A DNA stretch of 64,000 bases. It comes from an uncultured Duncaniella sp. (lineage in GTDB: Bacteria; Bacteroidota; Bacteroidia; Bacteroidales; Muribaculaceae). Numbering within the stretch: position 1 is the stretch's first letter; every line of letters starts with the position of its first letter. The position numbers and the translations under genes were made by a program. Under the pieces are notes generated by a model that saw only the letters and a list, made by a program, of their open reading frames with translations, was not told the origin of the DNA and did not search any database. Shown here piece after piece: positions 35,048 to 44,942 of this stretch. The stretch is from contig CATWQI010000002.1 of assembly GCA_958352885.1 (NCBI GenBank), positions 310,001-374,000 on the forward strand. The letters are read 5' to 3'.

Positions 35048-37126
35048 TTATTTGTACTTTTTTATCCCCTTTTCGAGGAATTTAGAGAAACGGGGTATGT
35101 TCTCATCGTAGGAGAACGGTCCTGACAGCAGCTCGCCTTCGTCGTTGAGAATTACATAGTACGGCTGGGCATTGGCATTGAACTTGTAACGCTGCAGGTA
35201 GCTCCAGCGGTCACCGTAAGTCCTGAGGGTCACCTCCTTCCCGTACTCATTAACAATCATAGGCTCGGGAAGTTCGGTTTTCTCGTCCACCATGAGTTTG
35301 ATTACTACGAAATTATCCTCAATCATAGCCTTTACGTTTGACTCGTCGAGGACTGCGCCTTCCATCTTTCGGCAGTTCACGCAGCCGAATCCGGAGAAGT
35401 CGATAAGCACAGGCTTGCCTGCTTCGCGTGCGGCTTTCATGCCTTCCTCATAATCGTGATATTCCTTGAATCCGTCGCCGTAGAGATTGAAATCCTGTGT
35501 GAACAGCGGTGGAACGAATGCGCTCACACCTTTGAGGGGTGCGCCCCACAAGCCCGGGATAAGATATATGGTGAACGACAGAGATGCGAGTGCGAGGAAG
35601 AATCTGCCCACCCCCACGCTGCTGTCGGCGGGACCATAATGGGAGAAGTTGAATTTGCCGAGGAGGTATAGACCGAGGAGCAGGAATATCACAATCCAGA
35701 TGGCGAGGAATGCCTCTCTGTCAAGTATGTGCCAGCCGTAAGCGAGGTCGGCAACGGAGAGGAATTTCAGTGACAGAGCAAGTTCCACGAATCCGAGCAC
35801 AACTTTCAGCGTGTTCATCCAGCCTCCGGAGCGGGGAGCGGCCTGGAGCATGGTGGGGAACATGGCGAACAACATAAAGGGGAGAGCGAGCGCAGTGGAG
35901 AATCCGAGCATCCCGATGGCGGGTCCCCAGAGGTTGCCCATCGATGCAGCCTCCACCAGCAGTGTGCCTATGATGGGACCTGTGCATGAGAAGGAGACGA
36001 GAGTGAGGGTGAATGCCATGAAGAATATCGAGAGCAGACCGGTGGTACGCTCGGCGGTGGCATCCATCTTGTTTGACCATGATGCTGGAAGCTTGATGTC
36101 AAATGCCCCGAAGAATGAGATGGCGAATACTACAAGCAGAAGGAAGAAGATGATGTTGCAGGTGGCGGATGTGGAGAGTGCGTTGAGCGAGCTTGCGCCG
36201 AAGAGTCCGGTGATGAGCAGACCGAGCGCCACATATATTACTATTATGGATATGCCGTAGATGCTTGCGTCGGCTATGGACTGGCTGCGGTCCTTCCCTT
36301 TTTTGAGGAAGAAGCTGACGGTCATCGGTATCATGGGCCACACGCAAGGTGTGAACAGAGCCACGAGACCGCCGAGGAAGCAGGTGAAGAAGATGTACCA
36401 GAGGGACGTGCCTGAGAAGTCGTCGGCATCGCTCCCTTCCTCGAATGTTACAGGAGCCCAAAGGTCGGAGCCGCTTTTGGCTGGAAGTGCAATAGAGTCG
36501 GTCGCTACGGCTGTGAGCGACGAGTCCGCCGCAGCAGTCTCTGGCACCACGTCGTAGGGCTCAGCGGTTTCTTCCTGGGTGTTATTCTTATCCTCCTTGA
36601 CCTGAGGTTGCTCGTTTGCATTATTCTTTGACGGTGCGACATCTTCGCGCGCGGGTGCCGATATCTTGGCTGTGCCGGTGAGGGTGAATGACGAGCGTGC
36701 GGGCGGTATGCAGTTTTCGTCATTGCATGCCGAGTATACCAGCTCCACTCCTATTTTAAATTCGGGTTTTGTCGCTGTGAATTTCTGAGTGATGGTTACG
36801 CCCTGTGACCACCAAGACAGCTCGGCGTCAAACATGTCGTCGTGCTGCTTGTGCGCCGGCTTTGACGGTGTGATTTTTCCGTCGAGCTGAATTCCGTCAA
36901 GAGTGGGGAATGTGACTTCCAGCGGCTGCGGACCGATGCCGGGGTCTACTTCGTGGGAGTACATGTGCCAGCCGTTGCCAATCGAGGCGGTGAGGAGTAC
37001 TTCGCCGTGTGTGTCGTCAGTCATGTTCAATTTTGCCGACCAGCGGACGGGAGTCATAATCTGGGCGGTTGAAACACCGATACACAATATTATAAATGTC
37101 AGTAGAAGTGAAATTCGCTTTGTCAT
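35048..37126 (-). CDS. dsbD: DsbD-like thiol:disulfide interchange protein
   Basis: 692 residues in three parts. After a signal peptide comes a periplasmic DsbD-alpha-like domain (about 20-150, CNDENCIPP). An eight-helix membrane domain follows, with redox cysteines in FTPCVWPMIPMTV and SFSCTGPIIG. The C-terminal thioredoxin-like domain has GCVNCRKMEG. A Glu/Thr/Asp-rich linker (about 155-235) joins the first two. It passes electrons from cytoplasmic thioredoxin to periplasmic proteins. Confidence 0.92.
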   Translation of the reverse strand: MTKRISLLLTFIILCIGVSTAQIMTPVRWSAKLNMTDDTHGEVLLTASIGNGWHMYSHEVDPGIGPQPLEVTFPTLDGIQLDGKITPSKPAHKQHDDMFDAELSWWSQGVTITQKFTATKPEFKIGVELVYSACNDENCIPPARSSFTLTGTAKISAPAREDVAPSKNNANEQPQVKEDKNNTQEETAEPYDVVPETAAADSSLTAVATDSIALPAKSGSDLWAPVTFEEGSDADDFSGTSLWYIFFTCFLGGLVALFTPCVWPMIPMTVSFFLKKGKDRSQSIADASIYGISIIVIYVALGLLITGLFGASSLNALSTSATCNIIFFLLLVVFAISFFGAFDIKLPASWSNKMDATAERTTGLLSIFFMAFTLTLVSFSCTGPIIGTLLVEAASMGNLWGPAIGMLGFSTALALPFMLFAMFPTMLQAAPRSGGWMNTLKVVLGFVELALSLKFLSVADLAYGWHILDREAFLAIWIVIFLLLGLYLLGKFNFSHYGPADSSVGVGRFFLALASLSFTIYLIPGLWGAPLKGVSAFVPPLFTQDFNLYGDGFKEYHDYEEGMKAAREAGKPVLIDFSGFGCVNCRKMEGAVLDESNVKAMIEDNFVVIKLMVDEKTELPEPMIVNEYGKEVTLRTYGDRWSYLQRYKFNANAQPYYVILNDEGELLSGPFSYDENIPRFSKFLEKGIKKYK

Positions 37127-37172
37127 GATATTTATTAATTCCGGATATGATTAGTTCTTGAATTTGCGGCTG

Positions 37173-37203
37173 CAAAATTACGATAAATAGCTCATAGTCA
37201 CAA
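37173..37203 (-). promoter_or_regulatory. Promoter of the dsbD unit
   Basis: On the minus strand TTG (37201-37203), 20 bp, TAATTTTG (37173-37180), about 47 bp before the ATG at 37126. Confidence 0.5.
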
Positions 37204-37315
37204 CCGCTTGTAATGACTCTGTAACCTGTGGGTGGTGTTACGAAGAGTGAAAAACCGCTAATATGAATAAATTTAGTACTATTTTAGCAATTATTTGTCA
37301 ATAGTTCGTTTCCGG

Positions 37316-37346
37316 TTGTATATATTGGTGAAAATCATTATCTTTG
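37316..37346 (+). promoter_or_regulatory. Promoter of the GH36 gene
   Basis: TTG (37316-37318), 20 bp, TATCTTTG (37339-37346), about 70 bp before the ATG at 37420. Confidence 0.6.
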
Positions 37347-37419
37347 TAACTGTCAAATTCTACCTGCTAAAACACAGCGATAATTTATTTCCATCATAAC
37401 GCAGAAATTGCAAAATATC

Positions 37420-39630
37420 ATGAATCCCCGCAAGTTTATTCTTCCGTTGGCTGCATTGCTATTGTTCGATGTGACTCCGGTAACAGCTGAAATAGTAAAT
37501 ATCTCCACACCCCGCACAGCTCTTATCCTTGATGCGGAGAAGGGTGGGGCGCTTAAGATATTGCACTACGGGGAGCGTGTGTCGGATACTGACATCGCCA
37601 ATCTGAAGGATGCAGGCGCCATTAACCGCAACGCATATCCGGTCTACGGTATCTACCCTCAGAGCGAGGCTGCCCTCAGTGTGACCCACGCCGATGGAAA
37701 CATGACTACAGATGTGGAGGTCATCGATGTGAAGACTGCGACAGTCGACGGGGCTGAAGTAACCACCGTTGCGATGCGTGACAAGGTGTACCCGTTCGAT
37801 TTGAATGTCAATTACCGGACCTATCCGGGCGAGGATGTAATCGAGACCTGGGTGGATGTCAAGAATAACGAGAAGGGGACTGTGAAGCTCAACCGTTTCA
37901 TGTCCGGTTATCTTCCCGTGCGTTACGGAAATGTGTGGATGTCACAGCTGTATGGCTCGTGGGCTAACGAGGGTAAGGTCTCGGAAGGTCCGCTCACCCA
38001 CGGCGTGAAGATGATAAAGAACAAGGACGGTGTGCGCAACAGCCATACCTCGCATGCCGAGGTGATGCTTTCGCTTGACGGCAAAGCGCAGGAAAACACA
38101 GGTCGTGTCATCGGTGCGGCTCTCTGCTATCCCGGAAACTATAAGCTTTTCGTCGATACTGACGACAGTGACTATCATCACTTCTTCGCCGGTATCAATG
38201 AGGAGAACTCTGCGTATAATCTTAAGAAAGGTGAGACTTTCACCACTCCGGAACTTGCACTGACTTACAGCCCGGAAGGTCTTTCGGGTGTGAGTCGCAA
38301 CTTCCACCGGTGGGGACGCAACTATCGTCTCCATGCAGGCGATAAGGAGCGCAAGATACTTCTCAACTCCTGGGAAGGTGTGTATTTCAGCATCAACGAG
38401 GAGGTCATGGCAGGCATGATGGAGGATATCGCATCAATGGGCGGCGAGCTCTTTGTGATGGATGACGGCTGGTTCGGCGACAAGTATCCCCGCGATGTCG
38501 ACAATTCTTCGCTCGGTGACTGGGTTGTGGATACTCGCAAGCTCCCCAACGGCATAAACGGTCTTCTTGAGACAGCCCGTAAGAACGGTGTGAAGTTCGG
38601 TATATGGATTGAGCCGGAAATGACCAATACCGTGAGCGAGCTTTATGAAAAGCATCCCGAATATGTGATTAAGGCTGCCAACAGGGATGTGACCAAAGGC
38701 CGTGGCGGAACGCAGCTTGTACTTGATATGGCAAATCCCAAGGTGCAGGAAATTGTGTTCCAGGTAGTGGACACACTTATGACGAAATATCCCGAAATCG
38801 ACTATATAAAGTGGGATGCCAACGCTCCCATCATGGATCATGGTTCGCAGTATCTTACTGCCGATAATCAGAGCCATCTTTATATTGACTATCACAACGG
38901 GCTTATAAAGACTCTTAACCGTATACGAGCCGCACACCCTGATGTCACTATACAGGCTTGTGCGAGCGGTGGCGGTCGTGCCAACTGGGGTATCCTCCCC
39001 TGGTTTGACGAGTTCTGGGTGAGCGACAATAATGATGCTCTCCAGAGAGTGTACATGCAGTGGGGTACCAGTTATTTCTTCCCTGCCATCGCAATGGCGT
39101 CGCACATCTCAGCATCTCCCAACCATCAGACATTCCGCCGTATCCCTACCAAGTTCCGTGCGGATGTGGCGATGAGCGGACGTCTCGGACTGGAAATGCA
39201 GCCCCGGGACATGAACGACGAGGATAAGGCGATATGCCGTCAGGCTATCACTGATTATAAGAAAATCCGCCCGATAGTGCAGTTCGGCGACATATACCGT
39301 CTCGTATCTCCTTACGACGGCAAGGGTATAGCATCGCTGATGTATGTCACTCCCGAGAAGGATGATGCGGTGTTCTACTGGTGGAAGATTGAAACATTCA
39401 TGAACCAGCAGCTTCCACGTGTGGTCATGGCGGGTCTCGACCCCGATAAGGTCTACAAGGTGACGGAGCTTAACCGTATCGACAATGAGCCTCTCCCTTA
39501 CGAGGGGAAGACTTTCACCGGCAAATTCCTTATGACAAACGGTCTGGAGATGCCGTTGACCTACAAGGTGGACTATCACAAGAATACAGACTTCGCGTCA
39601 CGCGTGTTGCGCCTGACCGAGCAAAAATAA
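37420..39630 (+). CDS. GH36 alpha-galactosidase, secreted
   Basis: 736 residues from the ATG at 37420. An in-frame TTG at 37408 is less likely because MNPRKFILPLAALLLF opens the signal peptide. There is an N-terminal beta-supersandwich, then the (beta/alpha)8 barrel with FVMDDGWFGDKYPRD, YIKWDANAPI (nucleophile Asp in KWD) and EFWVSDNNDALQR (acid/base Asp). GSQYLTADNQSHLYIDYHNGL is also typical of GH36. It releases alpha-galactose, for example from raffinose-type or galactomannan substrates. It is a single gene with its own promoter and terminator. Confidence 0.93.
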   Translation: MNPRKFILPLAALLLFDVTPVTAEIVNISTPRTALILDAEKGGALKILHYGERVSDTDIANLKDAGAINRNAYPVYGIYPQSEAALSVTHADGNMTTDVEVIDVKTATVDGAEVTTVAMRDKVYPFDLNVNYRTYPGEDVIETWVDVKNNEKGTVKLNRFMSGYLPVRYGNVWMSQLYGSWANEGKVSEGPLTHGVKMIKNKDGVRNSHTSHAEVMLSLDGKAQENTGRVIGAALCYPGNYKLFVDTDDSDYHHFFAGINEENSAYNLKKGETFTTPELALTYSPEGLSGVSRNFHRWGRNYRLHAGDKERKILLNSWEGVYFSINEEVMAGMMEDIASMGGELFVMDDGWFGDKYPRDVDNSSLGDWVVDTRKLPNGINGLLETARKNGVKFGIWIEPEMTNTVSELYEKHPEYVIKAANRDVTKGRGGTQLVLDMANPKVQEIVFQVVDTLMTKYPEIDYIKWDANAPIMDHGSQYLTADNQSHLYIDYHNGLIKTLNRIRAAHPDVTIQACASGGGRANWGILPWFDEFWVSDNNDALQRVYMQWGTSYFFPAIAMASHISASPNHQTFRRIPTKFRADVAMSGRLGLEMQPRDMNDEDKAICRQAITDYKKIRPIVQFGDIYRLVSPYDGKGIASLMYVTPEKDDAVFYWWKIETFMNQQLPRVVMAGLDPDKVYKVTELNRIDNEPLPYEGKTFTGKFLMTNGLEMPLTYKVDYHKNTDFASRVLRLTEQK

Positions 39631-39782
39631 AAACGCAGTAGTAGTTAAATTATTTTTTAGAAAAATGCAAGGTATAAATAAGTAACGTAAAGTAAAGTAA
39701 GAAAGAATAGTAAATAAGGTATTTAATTGATTTTTTATAATCAAGGGAAAAGTTTCTTAAGAACGTACAATTTATAAGGGAT

Positions 39783-39819
39783 AATCCGGCTCGTAGGTGA
39801 CTATATGCCGGATTTTTGT
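39783..39819 (+). terminator. Terminator of GH36 embedded in the MATE gene 3' end
   Basis: The stem AATCCGGC (39783-39790) pairs with GCCGGATT (39807-39814), then a T-rich tail. The MATE stop codon (39801-39803, minus strand) lies in the loop, so the hairpin overlaps coding sequence. Confidence 0.65.
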
Positions 39820-41180
39820 TTTCCCGCCATTTCGCTCACAGTGCGCCGGAATGCTCTGTGGAGCAGAATAGCGGCAACGAGCAGCGCGCCTGAGAAACTG
39901 TAGTACACACCTACGCTTTCAAGTCCACACCATTTTGCGAGCAGGAGCAGGAAGGGTATGCCCACCACTATGTAGCTCACAAGTGAAATCCAGAGAAGGG
40001 GCTTGACATTTGATGTGCCGCGCAGGGCGTTGGCATAGGTGAGCTGTATGGCATCGCCGTACTGGTATAGAATCAGCGGCAATACGAGTGCCATCGCCGC
40101 AGAGGCGACAGCGGTATCGCTTGTGAAGGCATGTATGAGCCATTCGGTTTTGAAATAGAATACAAGTGAGGCTGCGGTGCAGAGCAGCAGGTTGAGATGT
40201 ATCCCGGCGGTGGTGATACGCCTCACACCTACTGTGTCACGAAGTCCGGTATAATTCGCCACACGGATTGATGTCGCCACTCCGAAGCTCATATAGGTCA
40301 TGAATCCGAGTTGGGCTATGGTATTGACTACCTGATAGGACGCAAGCTGTATCTTGCCGAACCAGCCGGACACGATGGCGCCGAACGACCAAAGGAAACA
40401 TTCCACGCCGCTCTGTATCATCACAGGATAGGATGTCACCCATACTCTGCGCCGTATCTCTCCGTTGCCGTCGGTTGAGCGCAATCCTTTGCGGTAGGGT
40501 TTGTAGCGGCGTCCCAGGGTCAGCATGAGCAATATACCTGTCATGGCGATATAACGGGCTGTCATGGTGCTCAGACCTGCGCCGGCGAGTCCGAGTTCCG
40601 GAAACCCGAAGTTACCGAAAATCAGCATATAGTTGCCGAATATATTGAGCACGTTGGCTCCCAGTATCATCCACATGGGGGTTGCGGTGTCGGTGGTGCC
40701 GTTGGCGGTCTGCTGGCAGCAGTTGAACACGGACATCGGTAACAGAGTGGCAAGTATTATGAGGTAATATTGCCGGATTAGAGGGAGCAGTTCCTCCGGT
40801 TGTCCGAAATGGTCGAGGAAAAAGTACAGCACTCCCATTATAAAGGTGAACGAGAGGGACAGGAGTATGTTGATTTGGAGTCCGGCGCGCAGGGTGCGTC
40901 CGGTCTCGAAATGTTCTCCACGGCTGTACAGCGCACCGATAAGTGGCGTTATGCCAGAGGCGAAGCCAATCTGCATCACGGTGGCTATCATGAATAAGCT
41001 GTTGACAAAAGCTGCTGCTGCCAGCTCCTCTGTGCCGTAGGCTCCCACCATCATTGTGTCTGCGAAATTGACCACTATGATGCCTACCTGTGTCACCAGG
41101 ACCGGCAATCCGAGTTTAAACAGATTCTTGTATTCTTCCTTATATGCCTTCCAGAATCCGGCTTTCTGTGCTAATTCCAT
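39801..41180 (-). CDS. MATE family efflux transporter
   Basis: 459 residues with twelve hydrophobic helices in two homologous halves. VNFADTMMVGAYGTEELAAAAF and the later GAIVSGWFGKIQLASYQVVNTI are the equivalent segments of the two halves. Such pumps (NorM-like) expel cationic drugs using sodium or proton gradients. A TACCTTTG box on the minus strand at 41204-41211 is a candidate -7 element. Confidence 0.92.
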   Translation of the reverse strand: MELAQKAGFWKAYKEEYKNLFKLGLPVLVTQVGIIVVNFADTMMVGAYGTEELAAAAFVNSLFMIATVMQIGFASGITPLIGALYSRGEHFETGRTLRAGLQINILLSLSFTFIMGVLYFFLDHFGQPEELLPLIRQYYLIILATLLPMSVFNCCQQTANGTTDTATPMWMILGANVLNIFGNYMLIFGNFGFPELGLAGAGLSTMTARYIAMTGILLMLTLGRRYKPYRKGLRSTDGNGEIRRRVWVTSYPVMIQSGVECFLWSFGAIVSGWFGKIQLASYQVVNTIAQLGFMTYMSFGVATSIRVANYTGLRDTVGVRRITTAGIHLNLLLCTAASLVFYFKTEWLIHAFTSDTAVASAAMALVLPLILYQYGDAIQLTYANALRGTSNVKPLLWISLVSYIVVGIPFLLLLAKWCGLESVGVYYSFSGALLVAAILLHRAFRRTVSEMAGKQKSGI

Positions 41181-41314
41181 AGGTATTTATGTGTTTCAGA
41201 CTGCAAAGGTACGAATTTTAACTCATCTGTGCTTGGATTATGCCCATGGGAAGTATTAAATTTGTACCGGATAAGAGGGGTGAATGGCAGAAATGGGAGG
41301 GTAAATGACTCTAA

Positions 41315-42586
41315 ATGACAAATGCGATGACTGAAGCTACACTTGGAAAATTGAAAATACTGGCTGCCGCCGCGAAGTATGATGTGTCATGCTCGTCGAG
41401 CGGTACTGTTCGTCGCAACGATGGCAAGGGTGTCGGAAACACCGTGGGCGGGGTGGGTATATGCCATAGCTTTGCCGCTGACGGGCGGTGCATATCGCTG
41501 CTTAAAGTCATGCTTACGAATTATTGTATGTATGATTGCGCGTATTGCATCAACCGTAGGAGCAACGATGTCCCGAGGGCAACGCTTTCGGTATCGGAGG
41601 TGGTGGATATAACGATGGAGTTCTACCGCCGCAATTATATAGAAGGACTTTTCCTCAGTTCGGGAGTGGTGCGTAATCCGGATTACACCATGGAGCGTAT
41701 TGCCCGTATAGCCAAGGAGCTGCGCCAAGTGCATCGTTTCAACGGTTATATTCACCTTAAGAGCATTCCGGGCGCTTCACGCGAGCTTGTCAACGAGGCA
41801 GGGAGATATGCTGACCGCATGAGTGTCAATATCGAAATTCCGAATGAGGCTTCATTGAAATATCTTGCGCCGGAAAAGGACCACAAGAGCGTGTATGAGC
41901 CTATGGGCTACATAAGGCAGGGTGTGCTTGAGTGTGCCGAGGATAAGAAACGGATGGTGAAGGTGCCCGACTTTGTGCCTGCCGGTCAGAGTACGCAGAT
42001 GATAGTTGGCGCGTCGGCTGACACTGACCGTGACATATTGCTGACATCATCCGCACTGTACAGTATGCCGACCATGCGGCGTGTCTACTATTCGGGGTAT
42101 GTGGCTGTCAATAGTTATGATAACCGGTTGCCGGTGTTGAAGCAGCCTCCGTTGGTGAGGGAGAACCGCCTGTACCAGGCGGACTGGCTTATGCGGTTCT
42201 ATCATTTCAAGGCTGAGGAGATAGCCGACAGTGACAATCCGAATCTCGATTTGGAAGTCGACCCGAAGCTCGGATGGGCTCTAAGGCATCCGGAGGCTTT
42301 CCCCGTGGATATAAACAAGGCTCCTTACGAGATGATACTGCGTGTGCCCGGCATCGGGGTCAAGTCGGCGATGCTGATTGTCAATGCGCGTAAGTTCCGC
42401 CACCTCACCACTGAGCATCTGAAGAAAATCGGGGTGACGTTGAAGCGGGCAAAGTACTTCATAACGTGCGGGGAGTTGTCGGTGCGTTCCATCGCCGATT
42501 CGTCGCCGGAGTATGTGAGGAGTGTTCTTGTGGCAGGCAAGGGGAGGAAGGACAATCCTTTGCAACTGTCGTTTGATTTCTCATAG
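41315..42586 (+). CDS. Putative DNA modification/repair radical SAM protein
   Basis: 423 residues. CMYDCAYC is the CX3CX2C cluster motif, preceded by KYDVSCSSSGTVRR, which is diagnostic for the radical SAM family linked to DUF4130 proteins. The C-terminus has a helix-hairpin-helix (ILRVPGIGVKSAMLIVNARKF), suggesting DNA binding. An alternative in-frame ATG at 41327 is possible. The partner gene starts 22 bp downstream, the usual pairing for this family. The biochemical reaction is unknown. Confidence 0.9.
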   Translation: MTNAMTEATLGKLKILAAAAKYDVSCSSSGTVRRNDGKGVGNTVGGVGICHSFAADGRCISLLKVMLTNYCMYDCAYCINRRSNDVPRATLSVSEVVDITMEFYRRNYIEGLFLSSGVVRNPDYTMERIARIAKELRQVHRFNGYIHLKSIPGASRELVNEAGRYADRMSVNIEIPNEASLKYLAPEKDHKSVYEPMGYIRQGVLECAEDKKRMVKVPDFVPAGQSTQMIVGASADTDRDILLTSSALYSMPTMRRVYYSGYVAVNSYDNRLPVLKQPPLVRENRLYQADWLMRFYHFKAEEIADSDNPNLDLEVDPKLGWALRHPEAFPVDINKAPYEMILRVPGIGVKSAMLIVNARKFRHLTTEHLKKIGVTLKRAKYFITCGELSVRSIADSSPEYVRSVLVAGKGRKDNPLQLSFDFS

Positions 42587-42608
42587 GGATGATTGGGAGG
42601 ATGCGTAT

Positions 42609-43379
42609 ATGGTTATATATAGGTTTGACGGTTCATTTGACGGGCTGCTGACGGCTGTGTTTGACTCCTATCTGCGCAAGGAGGAGCCCGATTTGCTGTG
42701 TACCGAGGATGCGCCTCTGCCATTGTTTTATGATGTGCTTCACGATGTCGTGACTGATTCGGACAAGGCCGGGAGGGTATGGAAAAAGTTGCGTGCAAAG
42801 CTGTCAAGGAGCGCAGCTTCAGCTTTCGCTACGGCATTCCTTACTGATAATGAGGATTACCCTACATTGGCATTGCGCTTTGCCAGGAGGGCTGTGGTGG
42901 CGGTGACGGCTATTGAGCGGGATTTCTCCGACCCCGCCGTACTTGCGGTGCTTAAGGAGAGCCGTCGTGTCAATTGGGAGGCTCACAGGCTGCCGCAGTT
43001 TGTGAGATTTCAGAAGGCCGTGGACGGGACATATTTTGCCATGATAGAGCCGATATTCGATGTGCTGCCTATGGTGATTTCCCATTTCCGGGACAGATTC
43101 GGCGACCAGAAGTTTATCATATATGACCGAGCCCGTGACTACGGCTTCCATTTTGACGGAGAGGGTCTTAACAGAATCACGCTGACATCCGACGGCGCCC
43201 ATATGGTAACCGGTAAGCTGGCTCCTGAGCTGATGGATGCCGACGAGATGTTGTATCAGCAGTTGTGGCGGGCGTATGTCAAGTATACTGCCATAGCGGA
43301 AAGGATGAATCCGAGGAAGCAGCGTCAGGACATGCCAGTGAGGTTCTGGAAATATCTTACAGAGATGAACGGAATATGA
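42609..43379 (+). CDS. DUF4130 protein, probable DNA metabolism partner
   Basis: 256 residues from the ATG at 42609 (MVIYRFDGSFDGLLTAVFDSY), 22 bp after the radical SAM stop. A longer frame from 42522 would overlap that gene. The family is recognised by the opening, the VNWEAHRLPQFVRFQKAVDGTYFAMIEP segment and the terminal MPVRFWKYLTEM. Relatives are fused to or paired with uracil-DNA glycosylase-like domains; none is seen here. Confidence 0.88.
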   Translation: MVIYRFDGSFDGLLTAVFDSYLRKEEPDLLCTEDAPLPLFYDVLHDVVTDSDKAGRVWKKLRAKLSRSAASAFATAFLTDNEDYPTLALRFARRAVVAVTAIERDFSDPAVLAVLKESRRVNWEAHRLPQFVRFQKAVDGTYFAMIEPIFDVLPMVISHFRDRFGDQKFIIYDRARDYGFHFDGEGLNRITLTSDGAHMVTGKLAPELMDADEMLYQQLWRAYVKYTAIAERMNPRKQRQDMPVRFWKYLTEMNGI

Positions 43380-43426
43380 AAAAATAAGCCCCTTTCCACC
43401 CGATGGTGGAAAGGGGCTTATTTTTC
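43380..43426. terminator. Bidirectional terminator between DUF4130 gene and tig
   Basis: A perfect 20-bp inverted repeat (43381-43400 with 43405-43424) around CGAT, with A runs on the left and T runs on the right, placed between two convergent genes. Confidence 0.9.
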
Positions 43427-43440
43427 ATATGATGTAATAA

Positions 43441-44781
43441 TTAGGCTTCCTGAGCGATTTTCTTGAATTCGTCAAGTGACACAGTCTTCTTGTCGAGTGT
43501 CACAGCCTTTTCGATAGTGTCATAGAGCTTGGAAGTAAGCATGTTCTGGGTCATCTGCTGGCGAACTTCGTTCTTCTGCAGCTGCTCCTTGGCATAGCGG
43601 GTGATGATTTCTTCGTCAAGACCGGTCATGCCGTACTGAGCGAACTGACGGGCGGTAAGAGCTTTTGCCATCTCGAGAACTTCGTCGGCGTTGACTTCGA
43701 TATTGAGAGCCTTGAGCAGGTTGTTCTCGATGATTTCGTGCTTGATGGCTTTCTCCTGTGCGTTGTAAGCCTCGTCGGGGTTCTCGGCGTCAGCGAAGAA
43801 GAGCTTCTTGATTGTCTCTGCGGGGAGCTGCATGTCGGCATACTTCTCGTCCATTGCCTTGTCGAACTGGTTGCGGAACAGAATGTGGCTGTTCTGGCTG
43901 AGTTCGTTGGCGATGAGTTCCTTCACTGCGTTGCGGTACTCTTCTTCGTTGTGTACCTTGTCCTCGCCGAATACCATCTTGAAGTATTCCTCGTTGAGTT
44001 CGGCAGGTATGTTTACGATGATTTCAGAGATGTTCATCTCGAAGTTGTCCTTCACGTCAGCTGCGATTGCCTTGTCGATGTGGAGCATTGAAGCGAGTTC
44101 GCCTGCGTCGCCGCCGGCTGCCTTCCAGGGGTTGAACACTACCTTGTCGCCGGGCTTCTTGCCGTTGAACTTGGCAGCTTCTTCCTTGTCCTTGAAGTAG
44201 AGGGGGAACACGATGCCGTCAGTAACCTGGATAGCACCTTCGTTCTGGTTTACGGTGCCGTCCTCGTTGAGCTGCATGAGCGAGCCTTTGACAACGCCGT
44301 CCTCGGTCATCTCTTCGCCGGGCTTCTGGGTGCCGAAACGCTTGCGCATGTTCTTGTCCTGCTCGTCAATCATCTCGTCGGTTACTTCGATTTCGTAGTA
44401 GGGGTAGGTAGATTCGCTGTCAACCTTGATGTCGAGCTGGGGTACGAGTGCGAGGTCATATTTGAATTCCTGTTCGCCTTCCTCAACGGCTTCCTTCACT
44501 TCCACGGGAACCGGGTGACCCATCACGGGGAGTTTGTTTTCAGTGATGTAATCAACGACTGCACGGTAAACCACATCGTTGATTACGTCGCTTGTCATCT
44601 GCTTGCCGAAACGGCGCTTGAGTTCGCCGAAAGGCACATGACCCTTGCGGAAACCGGGAATGACGTGGGTGCGACCAATCTCCTTGAGTTTCTTGGTCAC
44701 ATCGTCTTTATAGTCATTTTCGTCAATCGCTACCGTCAGACGTACGTCTACGGGAGAAATCTCATCCTTTGTAATCTTCAT
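43441..44781 (-). CDS. tig: Trigger factor
   Basis: 446 residues. The N-terminal ribosome-binding signature is IPGFRKGHVPFGELKRRFGK. The PPIase-like middle (about 150-245) is present, though diverged as usual in Bacteroidetes, and the helical C-terminal chaperone arms follow. It folds nascent chains at the ribosome exit. It is preceded by a consensus promoter and closed by the shared terminator. Confidence 0.95.
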   Translation of the reverse strand: MKITKDEISPVDVRLTVAIDENDYKDDVTKKLKEIGRTHVIPGFRKGHVPFGELKRRFGKQMTSDVINDVVYRAVVDYITENKLPVMGHPVPVEVKEAVEEGEQEFKYDLALVPQLDIKVDSESTYPYYEIEVTDEMIDEQDKNMRKRFGTQKPGEEMTEDGVVKGSLMQLNEDGTVNQNEGAIQVTDGIVFPLYFKDKEEAAKFNGKKPGDKVVFNPWKAAGGDAGELASMLHIDKAIAADVKDNFEMNISEIIVNIPAELNEEYFKMVFGEDKVHNEEEYRNAVKELIANELSQNSHILFRNQFDKAMDEKYADMQLPAETIKKLFFADAENPDEAYNAQEKAIKHEIIENNLLKALNIEVNADEVLEMAKALTARQFAQYGMTGLDEEIITRYAKEQLQKNEVRQQMTQNMLTSKLYDTIEKAVTLDKKTVSLDEFKKIAQEA

Positions 44782-44875
44782 TTTTAGTCTGGATATTTAT
44801 CTGATTTGTTAATATTTACGTGTTGGTGACCGGATTGCGCATGTCAAAGACAGACGCAATTCTCCAATCAACGTG

Positions 44876-44906
44876 CAAAATTAACAAAAAAATCGCAAAG
44901 AGCAAA
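44876..44906 (-). promoter_or_regulatory. Promoter of tig
   Basis: On the minus strand TTTG (44903-44906), 19 bp, TAATTTTG (44876-44883), about 95 bp before the ATG at 44781. Confidence 0.6.
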
Positions 44907-44942
44907 ATAGCAGAGCAAGTAATGCGAATGGATTCATTCTTC

